A stretch of DNA of 64,000 nt from Patiria pectinifera (taxonomy: Eukaryota; Echinodermata; Asteroidea; Valvatida; Asterinidae). Positions 48,901 to 59,800 of this stretch are shown here, piece by piece (position 1 is the stretch's first letter; each line of letters opens with the position of its first letter). The position numbers were made by a program, and so were the translations under genes. The stretch lies in assembly GCA_029964075.1 (NCBI GenBank), contig CM057147.1:29347513-29411512 (forward strand), written 5' to 3'. The notes under the pieces are model-generated. The model did no database searches. It was not told where the DNA came from and saw only the letters and a program-made list of their open reading frames with translations.

Positions 48901-49208
48901 AAGAAGCGTTTATAGATTGAATTATGCTTCTAAACGGTTATAAAGGCGTTAATGATGTGTTTGCGAAGTAAACATAACGTTTTACAACTTATATACCTAC
49001 CGGATCCGCTACCCACTCCAAGGATCCGTATCCCTTCTCGTCCGTCTAGTGCGGCCTGGAGTTTACCAACCACCGCCTCGCTGAAGCGTTCACTAGCCAC
49101 CCACTCCGGAAACACGTTGAATTTCCCAGAGGCCGAACAGAATGTATCGTACGCCTTGAGGTAGTGGTCTGGGTTCTTGAACAGACTCGGCAGTGATTGA
49201 GATGCCAT
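45901..49208 (-). CDS. histamine N-methyltransferase-like protein, copy 2
   Basis: Three exons on the - strand: 49208-49001, 47998-47678 and 46265-45901 (stop included), giving 297 aa. The first two exons have exactly the lengths of copy 1 (208 and 321 bases), the third is one codon longer (ending LGMVG), and both introns are phase 1. SAM motif I GVGSGSGEID and the VVDPS strand are intact. Differences from copy 1 concentrate in exon 3 (HANYHDVTSGDVRSCL versus HENYINLSSGDVRSGL). Both look functional. Intron 1 is 1.0 kb versus 3.5 kb in copy 1. Intron 2 is 1.4 kb and mostly satellite. Arrangement and similarity show a tandem duplicate. A cytosolic SAM-dependent small-molecule methyltransferase is the inferred role, and the substrate is unknown. 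Confidence 0.88.
46325..47430. repeat. long strand-switching GATAGTCCGAAGG satellite
   Basis: Units of TTCGATAGTCCGAAGG-like sequence run on the + strand from 46340 to about 46605. They run as the complement (CCTTCGGACTATCGAA) from about 46630 to 46980, + again from about 46995 to 47110, and complement again to about 47430. AAATAGAATAAGG-like spacers interrupt. It fills most of intron 2 of the second HNMT-like gene. Confidence 0.9.
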
Positions 49209-49646
49209 CTTTCTTGTTCACAATGCTATACCAAGGGAAAAAGGCGTTCTAGCTTTAGCATTCATGGATCCTGCACGAGGAAGCATATCAACTGAACTGG
49301 TCAAGGTGTTATTTTTTAGGCCAAATTGATTGTTGCCAACCCGCACCACCAATGCTATTGGAGGCTGGCGAAAGTAACCCTTGGGCAAGTCGTGTCTTTA
49401 AAATTACCGAGGCGGTGAGTTTGCCTTTAAGTCCCTTTGTTTGACGCTCTGGTCAGTTGAGCGCTGGGCAGAGACAGAGAAGTAGGTAATAATTGCACTC
49501 TGCAATTGTGTGTAATGCATACGACGCAGATATTACGTAAGTTACGTCGCCCATGTATCTGAAGTGTCGCAACTTTACAAACTTATAGACCCTTTGCTTT
49601 GACGTCTCATAGGCCAATAATTCTTGGTATCGCGTACGGTCAGCCA
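49209..49646 (-). promoter_or_regulatory. conserved 5' flank of HNMT-like copy 2
   Basis: Collinear with 36593-37042 upstream of copy 1, with small indels. It is the likely promoter and 5' UTR, without a recognisable core element. Confidence 0.4.
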
Positions 49647-50552
49647 TCTTGGAATACATACAGTGTAAACGCGTAAGCAAGTAAGTGTACGGTGGCTATG
49701 CGTGCTGCATGATCACAATGCTACAAAAACCAAGATAAGAATTCCTAAGGCCGTTAAGACCAGATTCTCCAATTGATAACCGGCTTTGGCTCCTACGCAA
49801 TACATTGAATAAAGAGCCACCATTTTTACCTCTGTTTGGTATCCTGGTATCGTTCATTTCCTTGTGTACGCACCTACCCTAGAACTATGCCGGCACAACA
49901 AAGCGGAGAGCCCCATAGATGGAATGTCAATATTTCAATATTTTCTATACACTACTACCACACGAATTCAAGACTGAAACAACGAATAAGCATAAGGTGC
50001 TCAAAAGCCGCTGTACATTTTGCCCCAAACTCCGTCTGGTACTTTTTAACATACTCAAATTCGTTGTGCTGAACAAGGAATTGGCCGACTTGGTCCCAGT
50101 TTTGTAAAAACTAAAAATGAAAAACAACAGTGGACATCCAATTCGACTTGATCGCATGCAATGGCTTGTACGATCGCGAACGTATGCACGCGTGTTTGTA
50201 ATCCAAGATTGCAGGGAAAAAAACAAATCGGTGACGTCATCAAAAATCACACTATAGCTCTACGTTGCCGATGCCTGCTTATGTGGGGTGTGAGAACCTG
50301 TAAATCTGATGCGGTTGTGTAATGCTTTGCGCCTGTGTAATGCTGATACGGGTGTGTGGTGCCGATACGGTTGTACAATGTTTATGCTTTTGTACAATGC
50401 TGACGCTGTTGTACATTGCTGATGCATTGCTTTTGTACATTGCTGCTGTTGTTGTTCGTTGCTGATGCTCGTGCGCATTGGTTACAGTGTGGTGCATTGT
50501 TGGCATTGTTGTGCAGTAGGTTCTTTCCCAATATATTACGGACCCTGGTAAT

Positions 50553-51060
50553 ATAACAGATTGATTGAGATGCGCCCGAACTCATCGCACCGATCCAGTT
50601 CTGGCATCCAAGACGCATACGGGAAGCCATCGAGATCCGCAAGCACAACACAGTTCCGCAAGACATCGGGTTTCACCTCAAAGACACCTGGCTACCAATT
50701 CTCCAGACTGATGAGTCTCCTATACCCTAGGTCCTCAGCTACCACCTTAGACTGATGGGTCTCCTATACCCTAGGTCCTTAGACTGATGGGTCTCCTATA
50801 CCGTAGGTCCTCCCTCTACTGACACTGCAACCTTACTGTTCCACTTCAGTGGGCACCAAGCTTGCTCTAGGATCCCGTCTACTTGGCATCCTCACAGGAT
50901 GCAACTTCACACTTCATTGATTTCGCCTTTTGCTACTCAAGTATTCACTTTCTTAGAGTTTAGGCACTCAGGCTCTCCTGAAGACGGTCAGAGCATACTG
51001 ACCGGAACGTCGAGTTTATACCTCTGGTTCTTTTCAGAACCATTCTCTTAGTTGAGAAAT
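50553..51060 (+). mobile_element. Penelope-like retroelement, 5'-truncated 3' end
   Basis: A frame at 50569-50730 reads FWHPRRIREAIEIRKH and WLPIL before its stop, resembling the C-terminal end of the GIY-YIG endonuclease of Penelope-like elements. Three units of about 30 bp (GACTGATGGGTCTCCTATAC) follow. Near the end is CTGAAGA plus the hairpin CGGTCAG/CTGACCG plus GAACGTC (50978-51011), which recalls the hammerhead-ribozyme core of such elements, though GAAA is not intact. It lies at the distal edge of duplication unit 2. Confidence 0.6.
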
Positions 51061-51909
51061 TATTCGCACGTGGTGATTCCTCAAACCTTTCATTATTTAG
51101 TATCTCCACCATGCAAAGCCTCAAATCTTACTTAATTGGTTATCACTCCGACGCAGAAACTAGCCCTTTTGGGGACCCAATTTGGTTAATTACCTTAATA
51201 AAAAAAAAGTTTCCAACCAATTCTGGTGATCTTCCATCTAATCCTAGCCAGAGACACCCTCTACGGATATATGCAGTCACCTTTAGTGTGTGACCCCGGG
51301 TCAGGCATATATGAGCCTGACAACCTGGGCTGCCCATATACACGTGCACAAAACAAAGTCACTTGCGGGTAGCCAAGTGCACGACTTGACCACAGACTAT
51401 GTATACAACATCTGTTTCCTGTCAATGACCTCCTTATTTATAGTCTACAGACATGTCGAGATTGTATACATATAGATACAGTGTTGTGTAGCCTCAAACC
51501 AAGGCGCTAAATATCTGGGTCCCCGGAGGGACCCCTAACTGTAAGCGTGTTAGTAAATGGGCTTTCTGCGTTGGAGGGTTATACGCGTGACAACGGGCAT
51601 AAATGTGCCATTGTGTCGTTATTTTTGCATGACATCTAAAACGGAAATATTCATAAAACTGTAAGCAAAACTACTCCTTATGTAAGAAATAATTGTTCCT
51701 AAATTATTAAAAAAACTAAATATTTCAGGATATAACAGGTGGTGTTGTGCAGTTTTTGTCGTCATAGATAAAGTATTTACCCGGAAAGTCAACGTCAAAT
51801 TTCGAGGATAACACCGTTTACCCAAATTTCGTTTTAAATTATGCTTTTATTAAAAAAGTTTTAGAGAGATGTGATCCCGAACCGATGAAACAAAAGCACA
51901 CTTTTATAA

Positions 51910-52985
51910 GCATTTTGAGCTGGCCCGTGAAAGGGTAAGACATTAGGAGCCAATATAATTCGTAATGTCAAAACAGTGTACTCCTTTACATTAAGAATAA
52001 TGATCTGTTTCTATCTTTAAGTTAAAGTTTTTTCACAGGTTGGTTATAGCTGTTGGCAATATTCCAAATTACTCTGACGCATTATGATCGTGAGGCTTAA
52101 CACCAAATTACGGACATTTAAAAATGTTTCGGAACACTTCATTAACGTCAAACCCATATAGCCTATAGTGCTGCGGTAATTTTCAATTCTACATATTTTT
52201 TTTTAAGTTAAAAGTTGTTATGAATGCTTGTATATACATACATTATTTTTATATTTGGGACCATGTTTTCTTGACTCTCCGTGTGTTTCTGTGTGTGCAA
52301 ATAATATTCTAACCGACCTTTGGTTTCGCATCATTGGCTCTTCAGACTGGCTCAGCGAGTCGTTGTTCAGCACAGCTAGTGTAGCCATTTGTTGACGTTA
52401 CTTCACCTCCTATTGTAGGTCTCAGTTCGTGGCCAACGGTTCCAGTTCACACATTTCATAGTGACACACACACACACACACACACGTAAATTATCAAAGG
52501 GTACTTTGATAATGTACGTTACGCTGTCCACTGTAAAACCCACACTGGCGAAATATCCCCTTCATTTCAGTTAAATCATCATAAAATGTACTTACTGTTA
52601 GTCTTTACGCACGGCCACGAGGATCGGAAGGTATACAGACGATTGGTAAATAAGGATTAGCCTGGGATTTTAAGATTGATTCCGAAAATAATCGAGAGAT
52701 TTATCGAGATGCTTGACGAACAGGACTAATGACACGAACTTCAATCACGATGGCATTTGCCTGAATCAGAGACCAAGAGGGCGCTATACAGGTTTCCAAA
52801 TAGTATTTTTTTCTTCTTCTGGATTTTGGCTCAAGATGAGCTTTAGCTGCTGGATAGCAGCTCAACAAGTCATCGTGTATCTCCGGAGTTAATAATGTTT
52901 GTAGTATATTGTTTGGCATTTGATTTGTGGCTGTTGTACTTGGTTAGAATGAGCTTAAAGATTTGAGGTAAGCTTTTCATTTTAT
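51910..52985. repeat. duplicated block, copy b (partner at 43150-44660)
   Basis: Same landmarks and orientation as the partner, without the TTA-flanked element. It shows the empty site near 52015. Confidence 0.8.
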
Positions 52986-53619
52986 ATACAAACGATCTTT
53001 TTGTATTACATGCTGCGGTAAGAATATTGTTAGCAAATTTAGAAATATTTTGTAAAACGTAGCTCGAATTACACACCTATGGGAAAAAGAAGAACATTTA
53101 TTATTAAATACATGACCTTTAAATTAGAAAATAAATCAATACTCACAGTGAGAGACGCTTTTCTTCTCTGGAAAACATGGAATGTGGTCTCAATCCATGT
53201 GTTCCTCACAAGCAAAAATATATACAGGAGAGCCAAGATCTCTCAAAATTACACAAATTTAAAAGACAATCGAAGCTTAAATTGCACCATCCAAGCAGAA
53301 ATCGAATCGCTGCGGGGCAATAAATTGTTAGTCTGACCGCCGGCACTGATTGAGCTGTCAAGCTTTCTGCCGCACCTTAAAAACAAAAGCCTAGCAACGC
53401 CAAAATGCTCCCAGAAGTCCCCAGGACCAAGACAACCTATTTAAAGTTTCCCACGATGACTGTACCCTTAACCTTCCTTCGTGACCAACACCACTCAACC
53501 TTGGACTGACCACAGACGTGACTATGACCAACGACGCTCACAGACCAAGACATGTACAAGTCATCTAACCACTGAAAACGTCACATCAAAATTACTCACT
53601 AAAACCAAGGACTTTGTGA

Positions 53620-53945
53620 CAAACTGACTGACCGACTGACTACCCGACCGACCAAATGGCCGACCGACTGACTGACTCCCCGAGTGACTGATTGAGTGAC
53701 TGAGTGTCTAAGTGAGTGACTTACTGACTGACTGAATGACTGACTGATTGACTGATTGACTGACTAACTGTCTGACTTACTGGATGACTGACTGTGGGAC
53801 TGACTGTCTGACTCCCCGACTGACTGACACCCCAACTGACTGACACCCAGACGGACTGACTGAATGACTCCCCTACTGATTGCCTGACTCCCCGACTGAC
53901 TCCCCTTTAAATATCCCTTACTGACTGACTGACTCATTCCCCTAA
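53620..53945. repeat. GACT-rich minisatellite
   Basis: An imperfect array of GACTGACTGACT with interspersed CCCCGACTGAC and GAGTGACT units, about 325 bp, lies 370 bp upstream of the ependymin-related remnant. Confidence 0.9.
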
Positions 53946-54320
53946 TCGCTCATCGACTGTCTCTTGTGAAGTAGACATGCTAAAGTCTCACCGTGGCCTT
54001 TGACAGATTGAAACGTAATGACCCTGTAACATCAGTAAATGGGTTGAGGTTTGTTTTGCTCAAACATTTTAGCTTTATAAGCTGAGACGAGTCTTAAACT
54101 ATATATTCTACGCTACTTTTGGAATTCTAGCATGCTTTTGCCAAGCACATTTTCTGTAATCAACTAATTTCCGTACCCAGTAATTCCTGAATCTTGCCGA
54201 CATAACCATGATTATTGCTCGTACAAATCTTCAAGGTTTAATTGCGGTACGTTCCTTTATTTTTCAGTCGTTTCTCTGATATTTTAATTCAAGTTTCCAA
54301 ATGGTGATTTTTTTTTTTAG

Positions 54321-56102
54321 GTAGCGCCACCTATTTGGGTTCATCCTACTACGGCGATCACAAGTTAAACGTCGACTTCTTTTAGTACTTCGAATCGATG
54401 GGTCCATCCAACTACGCTAACGTCACCATGACTGTATCGCAGGGAGACTGTGTTCCATTCTCTGTTGTCACTGAGGAAATGTCTGATGATGCTGGGTATA
54501 ACTAATGAACGAATGCGTGATTTCACCGTCAGAGGGCGCAATAGCTAATTAGTAGTCTGGTTCCCCGACCTGACAATTTCCCCCGACGCGACGTCTACAA
54601 GTTTAAATTGTAGGTCAGGCAGCCTCCGTGGCTAAAAATAAACATGACGGCATTAATGGCCCTTTTTCAAAGCGCGGCTTCGTTTCCGAATTCGCTTTAT
54701 CACTTGTAGCTTTTAATGTTCTGATCAAATTTTTAAATAAATCACTTGCTTCGTAATATCATATAATTATAATAATACAGTTTGACGTTTTCGTAAGATA
54801 ACATTGAGTAATGTTGATCTGGAATCTTCAAAATTACGGAACCAAATAGCACTGTTAGCAGGCGGAGCCGAATGAAGACCGAGTTTTGGAAAATCTCGGT
54901 AACGGTCGTCAAATTCAAAATTGTACATGACGCAGCAAAAAGTTCGGCCGTACGATCCGAGTATATTTGATGCACAAAATCGTCGTTGAATTTCAAGTTT
55001 TCTAAATGAAAACAATGAATATTAATTATCAAATCATTTAAAATAAAATTAATAAGCAATTAGCAGTTAATTAACCCTATATTATATACTCGGAAATACT
55101 CGGGCGCTATCCGATTGTCGACGAAACGACTTCGGCAAACTTCGGAAATTTTCGGAAAAAGGAGGAATTCCTCCCGTTTTAGTCACGTGACGTAAATTGT
55201 AATACATTGTATTACCGGAGGCTACCGGACCTAAGATTCATCAGGAATAGTCGGAATCTTTTGGTCTGGGAACCAGACTAGCTAATTAGCACCTAGAACG
55301 GAGATGGCCGGTGTTATATAATATTTTGACTCCATGTGAAATTGCTGGTCTCTTTTACCTAATATGCACTTCAACCATAACACGTGACTTGTCACTGTTC
55401 TAAATGTGTCCATTGCAGGGGCATGCTCAATACAACCAATGAGTCCCTTTTTTCGTGGAGTCCACGGTCCCTGTATCAACGTTTGAAACTTTTAAACCGA
55501 GTGTTGCAGGCTCCTCAATGGATGGTTATTTTCCTTGACTTTCAGTTCCGACGCTTTTCATTCGTGGCTACGCAAACTACACCAGCGGCATCAGTGATCC
55601 CTCCAAGTACTTCACCGTGCCCAGCGTTTGCCAATCGGTGAGACTAGCTGTGTTTGCAGACCAATATAATGCAGACCAATATAAACACATTAAGTTTGTT
55701 ACAAAAAAAATAATCATTTTTAACAATCCGTATATGAGAGCGTTCGTTGATGCGAGGGAATATGACTTATGATTAAAATGCCATTTTTGTTTTTGAAAAT
55801 AACAATCTGGTATCCCATATCATGTTTGAATCATTAATATTATTATCTAAGGGACTGTATACATCGAATGCAGTAAACATCCACTGGTCTTCTTAAGACC
55901 TCTATGTGGCTTCGACACTTGGGCAGACATACGTTTAGGTATGATTAATATATACTATAACCTGTCTAGTGTGTTAGTCGTTCAAACTTTGATTTTATTT
56001 GAAAAGGGTGTTGTATATACTTTACGTTTTCTAATTCATTCACAGTCAAACCACGCGACACCAAAGATGCAGAAATCTCCCTTTGAAAAGACACTGCCAT
56101 AG
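54321..56102 (+). pseudogene. ependymin-related remnant (exons 4-6 only)
   Basis: Three blocks align with exons 4, 5 and 6 of copies 1 and 2: 54321-54494/5, 55546-55637 (92 bases, GYANYTSGISDPSKYFTVPS) and 56046-56102 (57 bases, ending KTLP and TAG). Block 4 keeps YYGDHKLNVDFF and the SQGDC motif but has an in-frame TAG at 54383-54385. Its only nearby GT donor (54496) leaves phase 2, whereas exon 5 needs phase 1. Exons 1-3 were not found in the 30 kb upstream. Three defects together indicate a pseudogene. Exons 5 and 6 are undamaged with good splice sites, so loss may be recent. A sequencing error could explain the TAG alone but not the missing exons. Confidence 0.82.
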
Positions 56103-58538
56103 AAACCCAAAGCAGTTGGAGACACGTCGGCAAGCATTTTTTTCAAGCTAGCTGTGAAGATTGGCTAAAGAGGCTTTTTTTGCGCAATGATTTTGCTCAT
56201 TTAATCTTTAAAACGAAATACAGTCAACACGTCAGACATCAATTTACAGCAAATCAAATTTGATTTGAGTTTTAAATTTTAATGGAGAAATTTCGAAAAG
56301 CTTTGTCATGAACTACAAACAGAAATTGTATGCAAGTACATAGGTATTAAACTGCACCAGAGTAATTCTATACGTACAGTATGGCTTCAGTTTTTCATTC
56401 TTGCAATTAATTTTATATAGCAGTAGGAATTAAATTTTTGATGGATTTGATCGTGTATATTGACTGATAGGCCTCATTAAAAGCTGACGTATATGCGTTG
56501 CATAAATACCATTGAATAATCATTGCAAAAGCAGACTATTTACAGATGAGGATTATTTATGATGAAGTGAAACGGGGATTTAGGCTACTGTATGCAATTT
56601 GTTGCCGTTAATAAGCATAAGATTGTGTATTTTGCAAACCCGTTGATGGCCGATCGCGAGCATCGTAGTTCAAAACTACGGGGCAGATGTTTGTGATATT
56701 TCAATGGAATTTTTTTTCTAGAACAAAATGACAATCAAATGTAGTTTATAATTCCCTTCCTTGAAATGAAATAAGTACAACAATCAAGAAAAAAAATTAC
56801 TGTAATAAATATGCGGATTAAAATCTAAATAAAGGCGTTGATTTGTTTTGGCAGATAGTGGGATGCTTGTTCGGGAAATGGGTGATAATGAGGGAAAAAA
56901 ATCATTTTGCCGATGTTGGAATTAAGTACTGGACGTGTTTGTGGTCCATTCCCTTTCCCTTTTCCTAGAGGGTTTTTTATTCTTAAGACAAACTCTGATT
57001 GCTTTTTATGAGATAAGCAGACTTAGCTTTCGCTCATGCATGCCAATCTATTCGGTGGATCTGTCCAAAAATCGAGCAGTTGCTCACGTGTATGCAATAG
57101 GCTGGTTCCGCGCTTATATTATCGTTGTGATTTTGTATTCAAAGGGCGGGAATCAGACCTAGGCTACTGCGCTTACAATCTGCATACATTAGTAGGAAAT
57201 CCTCCGAATATATTCCTAATGGATTGCCCACTACCACTAGCCGCGGATCCAGAGGGGGGATGGGGGTCAACCCCCCACACCTGTCCAATTATTTTTTCCC
57301 TTAGAAATTCCTGAAAAAAAATGCGACCCCCCCCCCACTCCGACACCCCAATTGTGTTGCTAGTAATAATGTCCGGCTTGCACAAAATACGTACAGAGCC
57401 AGCTTGGTTACTGGACCATGTACATTATTCCGTGACATAGTGTTGATAATCGTTGGATTTAAACAGCGCCCCCATTGACAATTGAGTATGGTAAAAGCCC
57501 CCCCCCCCCTGCTTTTTGATGTTACGTAGGCTAACTGTCCGGAACAAAATACGTGTCTACCTTTCAGTTTTTTCCCAATGAAAACCCTTATTCCTGGATC
57601 CGCTCCTTAGTCCAAAGGACCATCAGGGAGGGACCGGAGACCAGTCTGGGGTTGATCTTGGACACTATCAAATAATAGGCGGCGTTATCTGTTGTGGTTT
57701 TATTTGCCAAATGACACAATATTTTGCCCACAGGGTCAGGGTAACAATTTTGGCGAGAAACAAAATAAATAGTCGGGGGGGGGGGTGGGAGGGGATTTAC
57801 GCCCTACATCCCTTCTAGGGACGCTCAGTTTTTAGATCGACTTTTACTAAACTCATGAGGACCTGCTCCTTTCCTTTTTTTGTTCCCTTTTGTTTGTACT
57901 TCAACTTTTTCTCCACAGCTCTCATAAGGCTTGTACACGAAATTCTCCCGAGGACTCGTGCCAAGGTCCTCGGACCCGTTGAAATCGCACACAACCCATT
58001 GTCCCAGATCCTAAGTCTGAATAGATAACCAACCCACCCACACTTTTAGATTTAACCGAGGCTAAGTGTCCGGACAAAAAAAGTCTACATTTCAGCACTT
58101 GGACGTAAAACAAATCTGACGGGCCTGACTCCCGTCGTGGAACCGCCCCTGAATATAGATGTATAGGGTGTGAAGAAAAACATATGCCGTGGGGTCACAT
58201 TACTGCTGGGGGATGTTAAAAGCCCTGTTTTCATCAACAAATTTCCTGTTTTTGAGGAACAAAATTAAGGTCATTCAAGTTTGACCTACTATCTTTACAA
58301 CAAACGGTTTTAATATTTTCTGCTATTATCTGATCACGAGGCACCACTTCAGATATTTATATCGATAGGCAAACTGACCTCAGTACATGCACACTAGCCA
58401 ATTTATTGTCTGTACACGCCGGTGTTAATTCATAGCCGTGATTTTAGCTACCTTTCGTTTCCATCCTAGCTGGAAGTAAGTTTGAGCTTTTAGGATCAAC
58501 TGTCGGTAAAACTACTTGCTGAGTTATACTGAGGAAAG
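56103..58538. other. intergenic DNA between remnant and copy 3; no gene seen
   Basis: AATAAA at 56828-56833 might serve the remnant's 3' end. From 57210 to 58150 there are several G- and C-run patches and GCGGATCCAG/CTGGATCCGC inverted ends (57242 and 57594) that look like decayed hAT-like elements, but no TSD could be fixed. Confidence 0.45.
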
Positions 58539-59206
58539 ATGGCCACGAAATCGGTGCTGATTCTGCTGCTGGTTGCCGCAGCAACGACTTTTGCTCAGAA
58601 ACAATGCTGTTATCCCAGCCAATATGAGGCCAGTAGAGGTGAGTACGAATATAAAACTGTGTGCAAAACTGGGAGGTTCAAACAGTACGTCCAAAAAAGA
58701 GTCCGTCGGACTGTTTTCGAAATAACTAAAAAACATGTTATTTTTGATTTTTGTGTGTGTGCAGATACTCCTGAGTTTCATTTAATAACTAATAGTCACT
58801 CGTCAATACACAATTGTCAATTGATCGCAACAACATAGTTGGACACGACCGCGACCTCCTGCTTATGAAATTCCATGTTATACTTTAATTGAGTGTTAGA
58901 AAGTTTTGTTTTGCAGGGTTTTAGATCAAGAACAACGTAAGGGCTATATTTGACAAGGTATTTTTACAAAGTAAGGTAAAGTTCTGTCATCTTGTGTGCT
59001 CGGTTGCTTCATGATATTTTGTCATTAGCTGCCGTTTTGATATTTCAGGCAGCATTGTCGCTCAGGTGCAAGGGGGCCAAGCTATGACCCAGAATACCGG
59101 TTACCAGTTCGCTTATGACTACACTAATCGTCGTCTGGGTGCGATAACCTACAAAGAAGACCTGGGAGTGATGACCAAATTCCAGTACATCTTTGAGTAC
59201 AGCCAG
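58539..59206 (+). CDS. ependymin-related protein, copy 3 (5' part, exons 1-2)
   Basis: Exon 1 is 58539-58638 and exon 2 is 59049-59206: 100 and 158 bases, identical to copy 2, phases 1 and 0. The ATG has a good context (AAGATGG) and opens on a signal peptide (MATKSVLILLLVAAATTFAQ). The cysteine pair follows at residues 23-24 (KQCCYPSQY). Exon 2 reads GGQAMTQNTGYQFAYDYTNR and ends FQYIFEYSQ, matching the FDYMNQR and YEYHIIVDYSK segments of copy 2. No exon 3 was found before the window ends, so the gene continues to the right. Intron 1 is only 410 bp, against 3.8 kb in copy 2. Intron 2 contains the 3.9-kb element at 59801. Expected to be a secreted glycoprotein. Confidence 0.88.
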
Positions 59207-59800
59207 GTAAAGATTGTCCCTATCTCCTGAAACCTTTGACCCAGCAAATTTGCGTTTAGACCTATAAAACCACTGATATCTCGACTGATATAGCGTGATA
59301 TGATGGCATGGGATTGAATGATTGTAAGACTATGGGCTCCGTGCGCCAAGCAAGAGGGCGCGTTTTACTTCTTTTGAGAGTCACTGGTTCGCATGCGAAA
59401 TACGCACGACTTCGTCATCCTGAATGCACAAAGCTAAGGCCTAGTATAGAATACGTTCGAATTTAACTTGCGATGGTCTCCCAAACTAATCCACGTCCCC
59501 AATTACTTTGGATCATTCGAAATACGCAGTGGATGGACCAGGAACCAGCCTAGGCCTACCTCTACTTTCCTTTTCTGGCCGTTGGAGTACTTGTCTACAT
59601 CTACATCTACGCAGGTACTCAGCAAAGTCCACTTCTGGATGTTAACGCTGAGGTGTGCACGGAGCCCATACAGCAGTAGGCAGCAATTACGGTGTTGCCT
59701 GCATGTATTCACCGGTGGCGATTCCCTTGAGTGGGGACATTATGGGGGATGGCGATGTGTCCCCCTGCCCCAAAAATCATTATCCAAGTGCAAATATATA

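Larger units (their letters stand above)
40000..50545. repeat. segmental duplication, unit 2
   Basis: Counterpart of 27850-39880. Private to this unit are the hAT element at 40129, the elements at 41915 and 43262, the region at 43150-44660 (itself duplicated at 51910-52985) and a long satellite in intron 2 of the HNMT-like gene. It ends where a Penelope-like element begins, near 50550. Confidence 0.8.
51061..54320. other. intergenic DNA before the ependymin-related remnant; no gene seen
   Basis: No exon 1, 2 or 3 for the remnant at 54321 was found here. It contains the duplicated block 51910-52985, an (AC)n run near 52463-52484 and the GACT minisatellite at 53620-53945. A short palindrome, TCAGGCATATATGAGCCTGA, is at 51301-51320. 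Confidence 0.55.

Noticed and set aside
57242-57605. Possible hAT-like element with CGGATCCAG/CTGGATCCG ends
   Set aside because: The ends are similar, but the flanks (CCACTAG and CTTAGTCC) do not form a convincing 8-bp duplication, so it was not listed as an element.
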